This document shows positions 49,061-59,103 of a stretch of DNA of 64,000 bases, piece after piece. The position numbers and the translations under genes are program-made. The stretch comes from Antedon mediterranea (taxonomy: Eukaryota; Echinodermata; Crinoidea; Comatulida; Antedonidae). The notes below the pieces were generated by a model, which ran no database searches, was not told the DNA's origin, and worked only from the letters and a program-made list of their open reading frames with translations. Location: the NCBI RefSeq assembly GCF_964355755.1, contig NC_092677.1, positions 13,662,601 through 13,726,600 of the forward strand, in the 5' to 3' direction. Each line of letters begins with the position of its first letter. Positions within the stretch are counted from its first letter, which is position 1.

Positions 49061-49140
49061 TAGTCGGGTGCAAACGCGACTCTAAGCTTACTATGTCGGT
49101 TGGTCGGTCGGTCCGTTGGTGGATCGGTAAACACTAACTC
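49058..49140 (+). mobile_element. GTCGG-type dispersed element, fragment
   Basis: It starts TTTTTAGTCGGGTG, then ACGCGACTCTAAGCTTACTA and TGTCGGTTGGTCGGTCGGTC. The same order (TAGTCGCG, GCGACTCTA, CACTATGTCGG, GGTC repeats) is seen at 51690, 53449 and 62203. Confidence 0.65.
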
Positions 49141-50939
49141 AAATTTTATTTCATAGGTTTTTTTTCCTATATATATTTTCAATGTTTTTCTTAGTAATTC
49201 TTGATAAATATGTTAATATTTTAATATTTTTGTGGGTAAATAATTTAAATGTTTTATGCATTTTTCTAACAAATGATCTAGTTTATTGACTTTTTGTTGA
49301 TTAAATAATGATTGCTTTTCTAGGTTTTTTATTCATAAATATGTACTTTTTATATACTTTCTTATATAGATATACCTTCTCATTTAGCAGGTCCATGACC
49401 GTCTTCTTGCTCGATTCTTCACTGTTGCTTCTTTTATTCAGAATATGTATTCTTTTTTTAATATTATATCCATTATATAAATATTATTCCTTCCTTTCCT
49501 TGTTTTACCACATATCTTCATAATATCATAATTTTCAATAGTTCTTCTCTATTTCTATGTCATCAATTGCTTTTGCTGCTCCACTATCATTTTCATTATA
49601 TGCTTCTCCACCCCTACTTCATTAAATATATCCTCATTCCTTCTGTGTGGAGTATAATGAAACATTTTCTTTCCCTGTAATCCATGTTTCGCATCCATAC
49701 AATCAACGTACCATACCCCTGATTTAACCATATCTTTTCTTGTTTTAATGCTTGCCTTGTCAGAAATAGAATTCCCTTTGCCCTTTCTATCCACCTTATT
49801 ATCTATCTATTTCTACCATGTTCTGTCTACCATTTTTCTCCTAAAGAGTAAGATCGATGTAACTTGTTCATCAATATATGTTTCTATTTTCTTATAAACA
49901 CACACAGGACCGTAAGGTTTCAACCCTACCACTTTTTGACAGACCTTTGACTATACCCTGTGTCCCGAAAAGGGGATTTGTTCCATCTTTTTGTGATCAC
50001 CTCACCACTTCCATTCTCGGGGTTTGGCACTGTCACATGATGTTAATTTTTCTATTATTGGTCTTTTCCTTCCATTATTTTTCCTTCTTCATTTATGTTA
50101 TTCATTATTTGCGATTACCACCTTGTCATCAGCCAATTTTTTTGTTTGTTCTAATTGTGCCCTCTGCTACTTTGACTCGACCTTTAGGACAAATGCTTCC
50201 TCGTAGAAATTCCATAATTCCTCCTCAACGCCTCTACACATCTTTGTTCTTTTTGATTATTCTCCCTCTTCTCTTCATATAGCTCCCATAATAAACGCCT
50301 GTAATCAACAATAGTTTTGTATTAAATATGCATCATTTCTAACCACTTTATCCTATAAAAGGTATTTTCATAACTTTTAAAACAGATGTATAGTTCATTG
50401 TCATGTCAATTTTTTCTCATCAAAAACACCCCATCCTTTCATCATTTACTTCTTCCTCTTTTAGAGATAACATTTTGTTTTGTTTCTGATCTGCTGCATA
50501 TAGGTAATCTATATAGTACTTTCCATCTGTGACTGCAAATAAAGATTCTAGTTAATATAGTTCCTTCTAATATCAATAATAATGTCCTTTCTCTTTTGAT
50601 AATTCCTGCTAATTATTTCACTGATTTCCTTCCTATTTTCTATGATTAATCAATTTCCTTACACTTTCTACTGATATCCAGTCTTTCTTTTCCTTGTCAG
50701 TTATTCACCATAGCTGTTAAGACTTTGGTAATTGTTTTTATTTTACCATTCCTTCCCTCACCCATATGTAAGAAAATCATCTCTTCAGTAATTCATGGAT
50801 TTTTTGGCTTCTACTGTAGCTTTTTGGCGTCATTGATATGCTTAATTGCACTGTTACTTTCTTCATAATCCATTTTCCTTCAGTTTTTTGCCTTTTATCT
50901 AGTATCTTAATTTCCTGTTGAGTGGAAAGGCAAATTACT

Positions 50940-51090
50940 GAAAAAATGACAATGCTGTGGGTATCAGTGGCTGGATCTCAATGGAGATACAAAAATAAAA
51001 AGCGAAAAGCTAAATCAAAACGATAAAGTAAACAGCCAGAAAAGTTAGCAGAGCTTTCGGGCAACACTAGCCCTTCATCAGTGCAAGTGA
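50940..51090 (-). mobile_element. probable Penelope-like element terminal fragment
   Basis: This short segment surrounds the hammerhead-like motif and interrupts the decayed retrotransposon. Sequence on both sides (50150-50420 and 51170-51440) belongs to the duplicated retrotransposon. No Penelope reverse transcriptase or GIY-YIG frame was found, so the family assignment rests on the ribozyme motif only. Confidence 0.45.
51048..51084 (-). ncRNA. minimal hammerhead-ribozyme-like motif
   Basis: Reading the minus strand from 51084: GCA (stem I), CTGATGA (conserved core), an extra A, GGGC with loop TAGTGTT and GCCC (stem II), GAAA (conserved core), GC, then T and C (positions 16.1 and 17, the cleavage base), then TGC (pairs with GCA as stem I). 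The AGCT around A15.1-U16.1 is self-complementary, as expected for minimal hammerheads that work as dimers in Penelope-like elements. The unpaired A before stem II is a deviation that may weaken activity. Confidence 0.6.
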
Positions 51091-51689
51091 AGGAATTTGG
51101 ATAACGTCATAGTATAAAGCTGGCAAGTGCTGCCTGGGTGGACAGGAATAAAAGAAATATATGTGTATTAAGTGCCCTCTGCTCCTTTGACTCCTTTAGT
51201 ACAAATGCTTCTGCTCGTAGAAATTCCTTGTATATAATATAAATTAGGCAACATAATTCCTCCTTGACACCTCTACACATCTTTGTTCTTTTTGATTTAA
51301 TACTCTCCCTCCTTTCTTCATATAGCTCCCAAAATAAATGCCTGTAATCAACAAAAAGTTTGTTTAAAATATGCATCATTTCTAACCACTTTATACTATA
51401 AAATTTCATAATTTTCAAAACAGATGTATAGTTCATTGTCATGTTCTTGTGACATTTCTCCCATTACACGTAAAAATAGCATCTCTTGTACCTTTGCTTT
51501 TAACAAACCCAATTGATAATTTACTGTACAATATAATCTGAGAATAATAATGTCAGTCAACTATTCATTGCTCTGAGCTTTATTTTAGAAGTATAGATCT
51601 AGTATATGTTTAATTATACTTACAGTTATGTGTTCCTCACATCTCTGTAGGTTTATCTTTGATTCTAACCATATACCGTACCTTATTTT

Positions 51690-51780
51690 TAGACTCTACA
51701 GCTCACTATGTTGGTTGGTCGGTAAACACTAACTCAAATTTGCGCATGCGACTGCAGCCATGTATATGGCCTTGTTAAGT
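51690..51780 (+). mobile_element. GTCGG-type dispersed element, internally deleted
   Basis: TAGACTCTACAGCTCACTAT then GTTGGTTGGTCGG gives the left part, and GCATGCGACTGCAGCC then ATGGCCTTGTTAAG gives the right end, which matches the right end of the longer copy at 62203-62978. Confidence 0.55.
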
Positions 51781-52620
51781 TCAGTTATTTTTGTTTCTCC
51801 TTAATTTGCTTTAGCATGTATTCCATATCTATTCCTCCCGCCTTTCCAATATTTAGTTTTTCCTAGCCTTCCTCATCTCACACCCCATCCTTTCATCATT
51901 TACTTTGTCTCTGATCTGCGGCATATATGTATTCTATATATTCTTTCCATCTGCGACTTACATAAAGATTCCAGTTAATATAGTTCCTTCTAATATCCAT
52001 AATAATGTCGTTTCTCTTTTGATAATTCCTGCTAATTATTTCACTGCTAATTTCCTTAAAGATTCCACTTCTTTTTTAATATCCTTCATCATAATAGAAA
52101 CAAGGCTGTGGTGTGAACCAACATCAGCTCCGGGATAGCTATGGCAATTTTTTACTGCATCTTGTATCTCTCTATAAATTGTTCTTCCTTGCAAAACCAA
52201 ATTTTGAAAATTACAAACTTATAGATATTAGCAAATGCCATTAATTTATCTATCTCCTCTGCCCATTTTATAGTTCATTTTCTTTTTGATAGTAATCCAG
52301 TAAATCATCTATTTCTTTTCATAGACTCTTGTTGGCATGTAAAGCAGTCTATTGACAGAAATGACTCAATTCTTGTCATAAGTCTTTCATATTTAATTTC
52401 AATAATGTTTTTTGCATATACGGCATATTGTTCTTGTTTTTCACTTCCAGAATTTATCAATTTTTATTCATTAAATGTTAAGCCAATATCACCAGTTTTT
52501 GTTAATCTTGTATCAATATATTGAATTGATCTCTATTTATCTCCATCAGCCATCTGCACATTTTCTTTTACTCTTTTTAAAATCAAAGTTCGCACATTCC
52601 ATGTGCCTATTTTCAAGTGG

Positions 52621-53448
52621 GGCATTGGCTGATTGGCAACCGGTCCATCCAAATTACTAACCATTCTGGACACATGACTTCCAATATTTTAACATTTTCT
52701 TGGAACCTGTTATCAGTGGTTTCTTTATTTGTATTATTCAAAGGAAAAACTTACAGTGAGGTGCAGGAAGTTCCTATTGCCTTCCTCACTGATAGCTAGC
52801 TACTGCCGATCAGGTTATCCCTTTTTAGCCATTTCTAGCCCAGGCTACCATGCTCTTTTGAGTTGTTCCAGCAACACATTTTCTTTCAGAGATTGTTGCC
52901 TTTGCTTTTTACACAACACCTCCCTCTATAAATATTTTGGATTTTTTCCTAGGTATTTCTTGATAAAATGAATATGCTAATGTTTTACTGATTTTCATGA
53001 TAAATGTAATGTTCTTCTATGTAAATATATATATATTTAATATCCTCATAAATGACCTGTTGTTTTATAGATACTTATTTGGTTTTCTAAGGTTTGTTTT
53101 CCACCAAAAAATCTAAAGTTTTATTTTTATAAATATATTGAATGTTTTTCTAGTTAAATAAATATTTATCATTTCCTTTTTTCCGTCAAAATACACAAAA
53201 TGCTTTATTGTACACACTTTATAATGGTTACATATGTTAAATGTTGTCCTAGCTATTTTGATAAATATATGGTAATATTCTGGGGATAAGTATTGACTGT
53301 TTGTCTAGGTTTAGATACAATTATGCTAATGTTTTATAAATATAATATTGATTTTCTTTTCTAGGTTTTTCTTTCCAAAAATATGCCAATGTTTACTCAT
53401 TTTGATAAATTATATGTTTTATATGCAGATACTGATTGTATTCTGTGG
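52621..53448. other. AT-rich spacer, nothing recognised
   Basis: Repeated short phrases of the type TGATAAATAT and GTTTTTCTAG recur at irregular spacing (about 52950-53400), perhaps an old degenerate tandem repeat. No gene seen. Confidence 0.4.
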
Positions 53449-53520
53449 TTTTTTTTTTAGACAAGAGCGACTCTACAGCTCACTAAGTCAGTCAGTTGGT
53501 CGGTCGGTCTGTTTTTTATA
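53449..53520 (+). mobile_element. GTCGG-type dispersed element, short fragment
   Basis: TTTTTTTTTAGACAAGAGCG, then ACTCTACAGCTCACTAAGTC and TTGGTCGGTCGGTCTG. Truncated on the right and followed directly by AT-rich DNA leading into the 31 bp satellite. Confidence 0.5.
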
Positions 53521-53607
53521 TATTTATTGATGAATTATTCTACTTTTGTACTGTTTTCAATAGATTGTGTATAATTTCATATTTATTTAGGAATATATTT
53601 TTTTATA

Positions 53608-55735
53608 ATAAATATGTTTTTCTATGCATTAGTTGATATGATATATGTTTCCTTATGCATTAGTTGATATGATATATGTTTTTCTATGCATTAGTTGATA
53701 TGATATATGTTTTCCTATGCATTTCTTGATATGATATATGCTTTCTTATGCATTACTTGATATGATACATGTTTTCTTATGCATTAGTTGATATGATATA
53801 TGTTTTCCTATGCATTTCTTGATATGATATATGTTTTCCTATGCATTACTTGATATGATATATGTTTTCTTATGCATTAGTTGATATGATATATGTTTTC
53901 CTATGCATTACTTGATATGATACATGTTTTCTTATGCATTAGTTGATATGATACATGTTTTCTTATGCATTTCTTGATATGATATATGTTTTCTTATGCA
54001 TTTCTTGATATGATATATGTTTTCCTATGCATTACTTGATATGATACATGTTTTCTTATGCATTAGTTGATATGATACATGTTTTCTTATGCATTAGTTG
54101 ATATGATATATGTTTTCCTATGCATTACTTGATATGATACATGTTTTCTTATGCATTACTTGATATGATATATGTTTTCTTATGCATTTCTTGATATGAT
54201 ATATGTTTTCTTATGCATTTCTTGATATGATATATGTTTTCTTATGCATTTCTTGATATGATATATGTTTTCTTATGCATTACTTGATATGATATATGTT
54301 TTCCTATGCATTACTTGATATGATACATGTTTTCTTATGCATTAGTTGATATGATATATGTTTTCTTATGCATTTCTTGATATGATATATGTTTTCCTAT
54401 GCATTTCTTGATATGATATATGTTTTCCTATGCATTACTTGATATGATACATGTTTTCTTATGCATTAGTTGATATGATATATGTTTTCCTATGCATTAC
54501 TTGATATGATACATGTTTTCTTATGCATTACTTGATATGATATATGTTTTCTTATGCATTTCTTGATATGATATATGTTTTCTTATGCATTTCTTGATAT
54601 GATATATGTTTTCTTATGCATTTCTTGATATGATATATGTTTTCTTATGCATTTCTTGATATGATATATGTTTTCTTATGCATTTCTTGATATGATACAT
54701 GTTTTCTTATGCATTTCTTGATATGATACATGTTTTCCTATGCATTTCTTGATATGATATATGTTTTCTTATGCATTTCTTGATATGATATATGTTTTCT
54801 ATGCATTTCTTGATATGATATATGTTTTCTTATGCATTTCTTGATATGATATATGTTTTCTTATGCATTTCTTGATATGATATATGTTTTCTTATGCATT
54901 AGTTGATATGATATATGTTTTCTTATGCATTTCTTGATATGATATATGTTTTCTTATGCATTTCTTGATATGATATATGTTTTCTTATGCATTTCTTGAT
55001 ATGATATATGTTTTCTTATGCATTTCTTGATATGATATATGTTTTCTTATGCATTTCTGGATATGATATATGTTTTGTTATGCATTTCTTGATATGCTAT
55101 ATGTTTTCTTATGCATTTCTTGATATGATATATGTTTTCTTATGCATTAGTTGATATGATATATGTTTTCTTATGCATTTCTTGATATGATATATGTTTT
55201 CTTATGCATTTCTTGATATGATATATGTTTTCTTATGCATTTCTTGATATGATATATGTTTTCTTATGCATTTCTTGATATGATATATGTTTTCTTATGC
55301 ATTTCTTGATATGATATATGTTTTCTTATGCATTTCTTGATATGATATATGTTTTCTTATGCATTTCTTGATATGATATATGTTTTCTTATGCATTTCTT
55401 GATATGATATATGTTTTCTTATGCATTTCTTGATATGATATATGTTTTCTTATGCATTTCTTGATATGATATATGTTTTCTTATGCATTTCTTGATATGA
55501 TATTATGTTTTCTTATGCATTAGTTGATATGATATATGTTTTCTTATGCATTTCTTGATATGCTATATGTTTTCTTATGCATTTCTTGATATGATATATG
55601 TTTTGTTATGCATTTCTTGATATGATACATGTTTTCTTATGCATTTCTTGATATGATGTTTTCTTATGCATTTCTTGATATGATATGTTTTCTTATGCAT
55701 GTCTTTGTATGATACATTATGTTTTTCTATGTTTT
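53608..55735. repeat. 31 bp satellite array (about 2.1 kb)
   Basis: Close to 70 units of 31 bp: TGATATGATATATGTTTTCT followed by TATGCATTTCT. Variation is concentrated at two places: the three bases after GCATT (TTC, ACT or AGT, by phase) and C/T in TTTTC(C/T)TATG. The left half mixes variants, while 54.9-55.6 kb is almost uniform for one variant, as expected from recent local expansion. Since 31 is not a multiple of 3, frames through it change every unit; it is not coding. Confidence 0.95.
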
Positions 55736-55744
55736 TTATTAACC

Positions 55745-55870
55745 AACACCAAGGAGCACCATTGCAAGTGCTACATGCCCTAGGTGCCCTCGCTGTGATC
55801 ATCAACCTTGACGTGGTAGCGAGGCTTGTGTGTTTCCAATTCGGAGACCAGACTAATGATGATCATAATC
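55745..55870 (+). mobile_element. 5' fragment of a non-LTR retrotransposon (possible)
   Basis: The stretch ATCAACCTTGACGTGGTAGC, then GAGGCTTGTGTG, resembles the conserved region found near the start of RTE-type elements in many invertebrates (…CTTGACGTGG…GAGGCTTGTGTG…). This rests on pattern memory; no endonuclease follows. Confidence 0.35.
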
Positions 55871-56199
55871 ATTTTTCCATATCATGAGCAAACTATTAGA
55901 AGACTATTAGTTTATTTAAATTTAAAAGCATAGTTTCTTCATTAAACAAAAAAATAATATAGAGGAGTATCAATTAATTTCATTTATTAATTTAATCAAC
56001 ATTTATTTTTTTCAATCCACTAAAACAGATGAAAATAATTATTACAAATGATGAGTTTCTTTTGAAATAAAGAATTGAAGGAGGGCTTAATCCCTAAAAT
56101 ATAAATATTGAGTTGGGTAAGCCTGACAGAAAAAAAAACCAAACAAAAACAATATAATCGCAATCTGTTTAGATGTTGTCACTGTAGCTACTAATGGTA

Positions 56200-56300
56200 A
56201 AGCTTGGTTCCCACTAGCGAAGCAATGTAACGCAGCGACGCAACGTATTGAAATGCCCTTCCAATAATTTTGTTTGCCTCCGTCTGCGTGAAATCAAACC
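56200..56300. mobile_element. fold-back MITE (family 2), left part
   Basis: TAAAGCTTGGTTCCCACTAG, then ACGCAGCGACGCAACG, match the left end of the family at 15893. The right half has diverged or been replaced. Confidence 0.5.
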
Positions 56301-56845
56301 TGTTTGTTGCGCGTCAATGTTAGCATGCCATAGATTTTGAATTGGTTCACCCCACATACTTTTGAGTAAGCGCTGTACTATGTTTACTAGTGTTCTTTTG
56401 CCTTGCGTTGTTGCGTGAAATCAAACTGATTTGATTTCCTGTGGCGATGCAGCACTGTTACGTTGTCGGTTCCTACTTCTACTCCACGTTCTACTGGGTC
56501 CCAGTACAGTGTGGCCAGCAATAGAAATAAAATTATGCTAGGTGGCAGCACAAAGTTATGCCAGATTATGCTATTGCTAGGCACAATTAAGGTCAAAATA
56601 GCACAAAAACAATGTATCTAAGGGCAGTGTATGTTTGTGTTTATGTACCACAAAAGTGAGAAGCAAAAAAAAAAAAAAATCAGGTTTTCGGCAAAATTAT
56701 TTTAGATTAAGTAAAAATTATGCTAGTTTAAAAAAAAAATATGCTAGATAATAGGCTAAATCGTGGCAAATATGCTGTAGAATTTTCAAATTATTCCAGA
56801 TTATGCTAGATTTTCTAAAATTATGCCTAGCATAAATGCTAGATG

Positions 56846-58455
56846 CAGTGGTGGCGCCAGCGGGGGGGGGGGGGGGGGGCTACGGGGGCTCTAGCCCCCT
56901 CGTCGGGGAGCCTAGCCCCCCGTCGGGGGAACACGGGTACTTTTTGTCGGGGAATATAATATACAGTAAAAAACGTTCGCGTTCACTTCATATAGCTTCA
57001 GCGCCTAGAAAACCACGACGTTCCATTGACCGTGAGAGAGTACGTCAGAGGGCTATTATGCACTTTTATGCATTCATTTATTGCCAGCGATCTAATTTAC
57101 TACTAAACATTAGCTAGGTACGCACTTGTCTGGCGGTATCCCTTTGTACGAATCGTTCAACGTTGGGTCGAGACGCGTGATATCAAGTTCCATCCAGGGA
57201 CCAAAATGTGTAATGTAGTTATTTCCCAGGCGAAGTTTACCGACGGTTACCGAAGGAAACACGGGTACTTTTTGTCGGGGAATATAATATACAGTAAAAA
57301 GCGTTCGCGTTCACTTCGTAGCTAGCTTCAGCGCCTAGAAAACCGCGACGTTTCATTGACCGTGAGAGAGTACGTCAGAGTGATATTATGCACTTTATAT
57401 GCACTCATTATTGCCAGCGATCTAACTTACTACTAAACAATAGCTAGGTTCGCACTTGTCTGGCGGTATCCCTTTGTACGAATCGTTCAACGTTGGGTTG
57501 AGACGCGTGATATCATGTTCCATCCAGGGACCAAAATGTATACTGTAGTTATTTTCCAGGCGAAGTTTACTGACGGTTACGTCGTACTACAGCAAAAACG
57601 AATTATGTTAATTGTTCGTATGTTCACCAATTTTTTTAATTTACAAGTAACATTCTGTACCGTGGGGCACCTAAAATAAATTTTTCATCCATTACTAAAC
57701 AAAAAAACATGCCATTTTCGCTTAGCCAACATCTTATTATATAGCTAAGTTATTACATTTTCAATGTCCTGTATGTCATGAATTTCTCACCACTCGGAAG
57801 TCCAGATGGTACGCACGCATACACTTGGGAGGAATAAACTTATTTCCCCGACTGAAAAAGGTCTACGCTTGCGTTTTTTAAGCCTCTAGGCCTGATGTTT
57901 CCGAAGTATAAAATGCAATTTTTTGAAGACCTGCAGCTCTAGTTTTAAACAGTTTCTTAGCTCAGCCCCAACAATAAAGCTGGTCATATTTCGAAGTACA
58001 AAAAGTGCATTTTCCGGGACCTAACATCTCTATTTTTCAAACATTTCTTAGCTCAGTCACAACCTTGATAGGGACTTATATATTTTGTTTCATGTTTTGA
58101 AGTATAATAAGTCCAATTTCCGGGACCTCCAACTCTATTTTTCTAAATTTTCTTTGAACTTTTATTTTTTAAATTGAAAAATATAGATTGAAACACTCAT
58201 CGCGCATCGTTTTTTTGCACGCAGTATTTTATTTATGCATTATAAAAAATGGAAAAAATGGCTACCCTAAATCTGATTAAAATGACCTCAAATGACGCTA
58301 GAACGCGTTGCTTCCGGGGGCTTCGCCCCCTGGACCCCCACCGGGGGCCCTTGGCGGCCCCCTGTCCCCCAGCCTAGTGATGCTCGCTTCGCTCGCATAG
58401 CCCCCTCGTCGGGGAATGTAGCCCCCGCGTCGGGAAGATCCTGGCGCCACCCCTG
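56846..58455. mobile_element. hAT-type element with 8 bp target duplication
   Basis: The terminal inverted repeats are CAGTGGTGGCGCCAG (56846-56860) and CTGGCGCCACCCCTG (58441-58455), which differ at one base. The flanks are identical 8 bp direct repeats GCTAGATG at 56838-56845 and 58456-58463, the target-site length of hAT. A G-run lies just inside the left end, and the right end contains GGGGGCCCTTGGCGGCCCCC and GCTCGCTTCGCTCGCA, shared with the hAT at 3240-4536. No transposase frame is recognised, so it is non-autonomous; a 328 bp internal tandem duplication is present. Confidence 0.92.
56930..57582. repeat. two-copy 328 bp tandem repeat inside the hAT element
   Basis: Both copies begin AACACGGGTACTTTTTGTCG and end GGCGAAGTTTAC(C/T)GACGGTTAC, with about 5% difference. 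Copy 1 is about 56930-57257 and copy 2 about 57258-57582. Confidence 0.9.
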
Positions 58456-58828
58456 GCTAGATGCCAGATGGGTCAAAATAATTATGCCAGATAGCATAAT
58501 CATGCCAGATTTGGCCACTACAGGTAAGTTCTGTAGAGTTAGTAATAATGGGGATGCGAAAATATTGTTGAATTGGAGATTTCACCTAAACTGCCAATTT
58601 GACAATAATTGGACCTTAATGGCCTCCCTCAATTATTTAGGCTATCCTTCAACAGCAATTACATTTTTAATCATTAATCATTTTTTTTATATTTTTCTAG
58701 TACGACGATATGCAAAGTTGAATTACACAACAGATGTCATCAAGTGAGCAGTATATGTCATACTCCCTGCCAAAATAAAATATCATTATTTTATGTACAA
58801 GGTACTCGAAATCTATAATGTAGGCTAC

Positions 58829-58925
58829 TCGCAGAACCATCAACGTACATGCCTCTTTCTTTTGTCTTTCTTTCTTCACACGATAATAATAAACAACACA
58901 TTGTGCGACATTCACTTTAATATAT
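58829..58925. repeat. ~95 bp repeat, copy 1 (flanks the cofilin-like gene)
   Basis: CAGAACCATCAACGTACATG, then CCTCTTTCTTTTGTC and TTTCTTCACACGATAATA, match 59870-59965 in the same orientation. Copy 1 lies downstream of the minus-strand gene. Confidence 0.8.
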
Positions 58926-59103
58926 TTTTTATTTTATATAATGTTCCGATCTTTGTTTATGTTATTGTTGCTTATTTGAATGTATTATTATATAGTTTAT
59001 TATGTTTAGATTCGACCTGTTAGTGGCGGTTTCATCGCTGGCAGTTGTCAACTGAAAAAAAAAAACTGACGTGGAGCAAGACAAAGCTCTCATTGGCATT
59101 CTA

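Larger units (their letters stand above)
49555..52620 (-). pseudogene. decayed non-LTR retrotransposon with APE endonuclease (minus strand)
   Basis: Read on the minus strand, the endonuclease opens at about 52607 with KIGTWNVRTL and closes at about 52133-52095 with PGADVGSHHSLVS, the usual catalytic SDH now SHH. At the other end, 49794-49555 contains a degraded RT tail (IKTRKDMVKSGVWY, then RRNEDIFNEVGVEKHIMKMI, resembling the …NEEVLxRVGxExxLLKxI… stretch of related elements). Many stops and frameshifts lie between. The middle is interrupted by the GTCGG-type fragment (51690-51780) and by the ribozyme-bearing segment (about 50940-51090). Parts of 50150-50680 reappear at 51170-52060, so either two copies are nested or an internal duplication happened. 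Confidence 0.6.
56509..58526. mobile_element. outer hAT-like non-autonomous element, split by an inner hAT
   Basis: The left end ACAGTGTGGCCAGCAATAG and right end CCAGATTTGGCCACTACAG form imperfect inverted ends (GTGTGGCCA / TGGCCACTAC). The body next to both ends is rich in repeats such as ATTATGCCAGAT and AATTATGCTAG, and is interrupted at the repeat GCTAGATG by the element at 56846-58455. No transposase is seen. Confidence 0.5.

Noticed and set aside
49308-50282. Plus-strand hydrophobic frames (Phe/Leu-rich) around 49.3-50.3 kb
   Set aside because: They are antisense to the decayed retrotransposon and reflect T-rich composition, not membrane proteins.
55575-55805. Minus-strand frame with repeated KKCIRKH units through the 31 bp satellite
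   Set aside because: The unit length is not a multiple of three; the apparent peptide repeat comes from three indel-shifted units and has no start context or domain.
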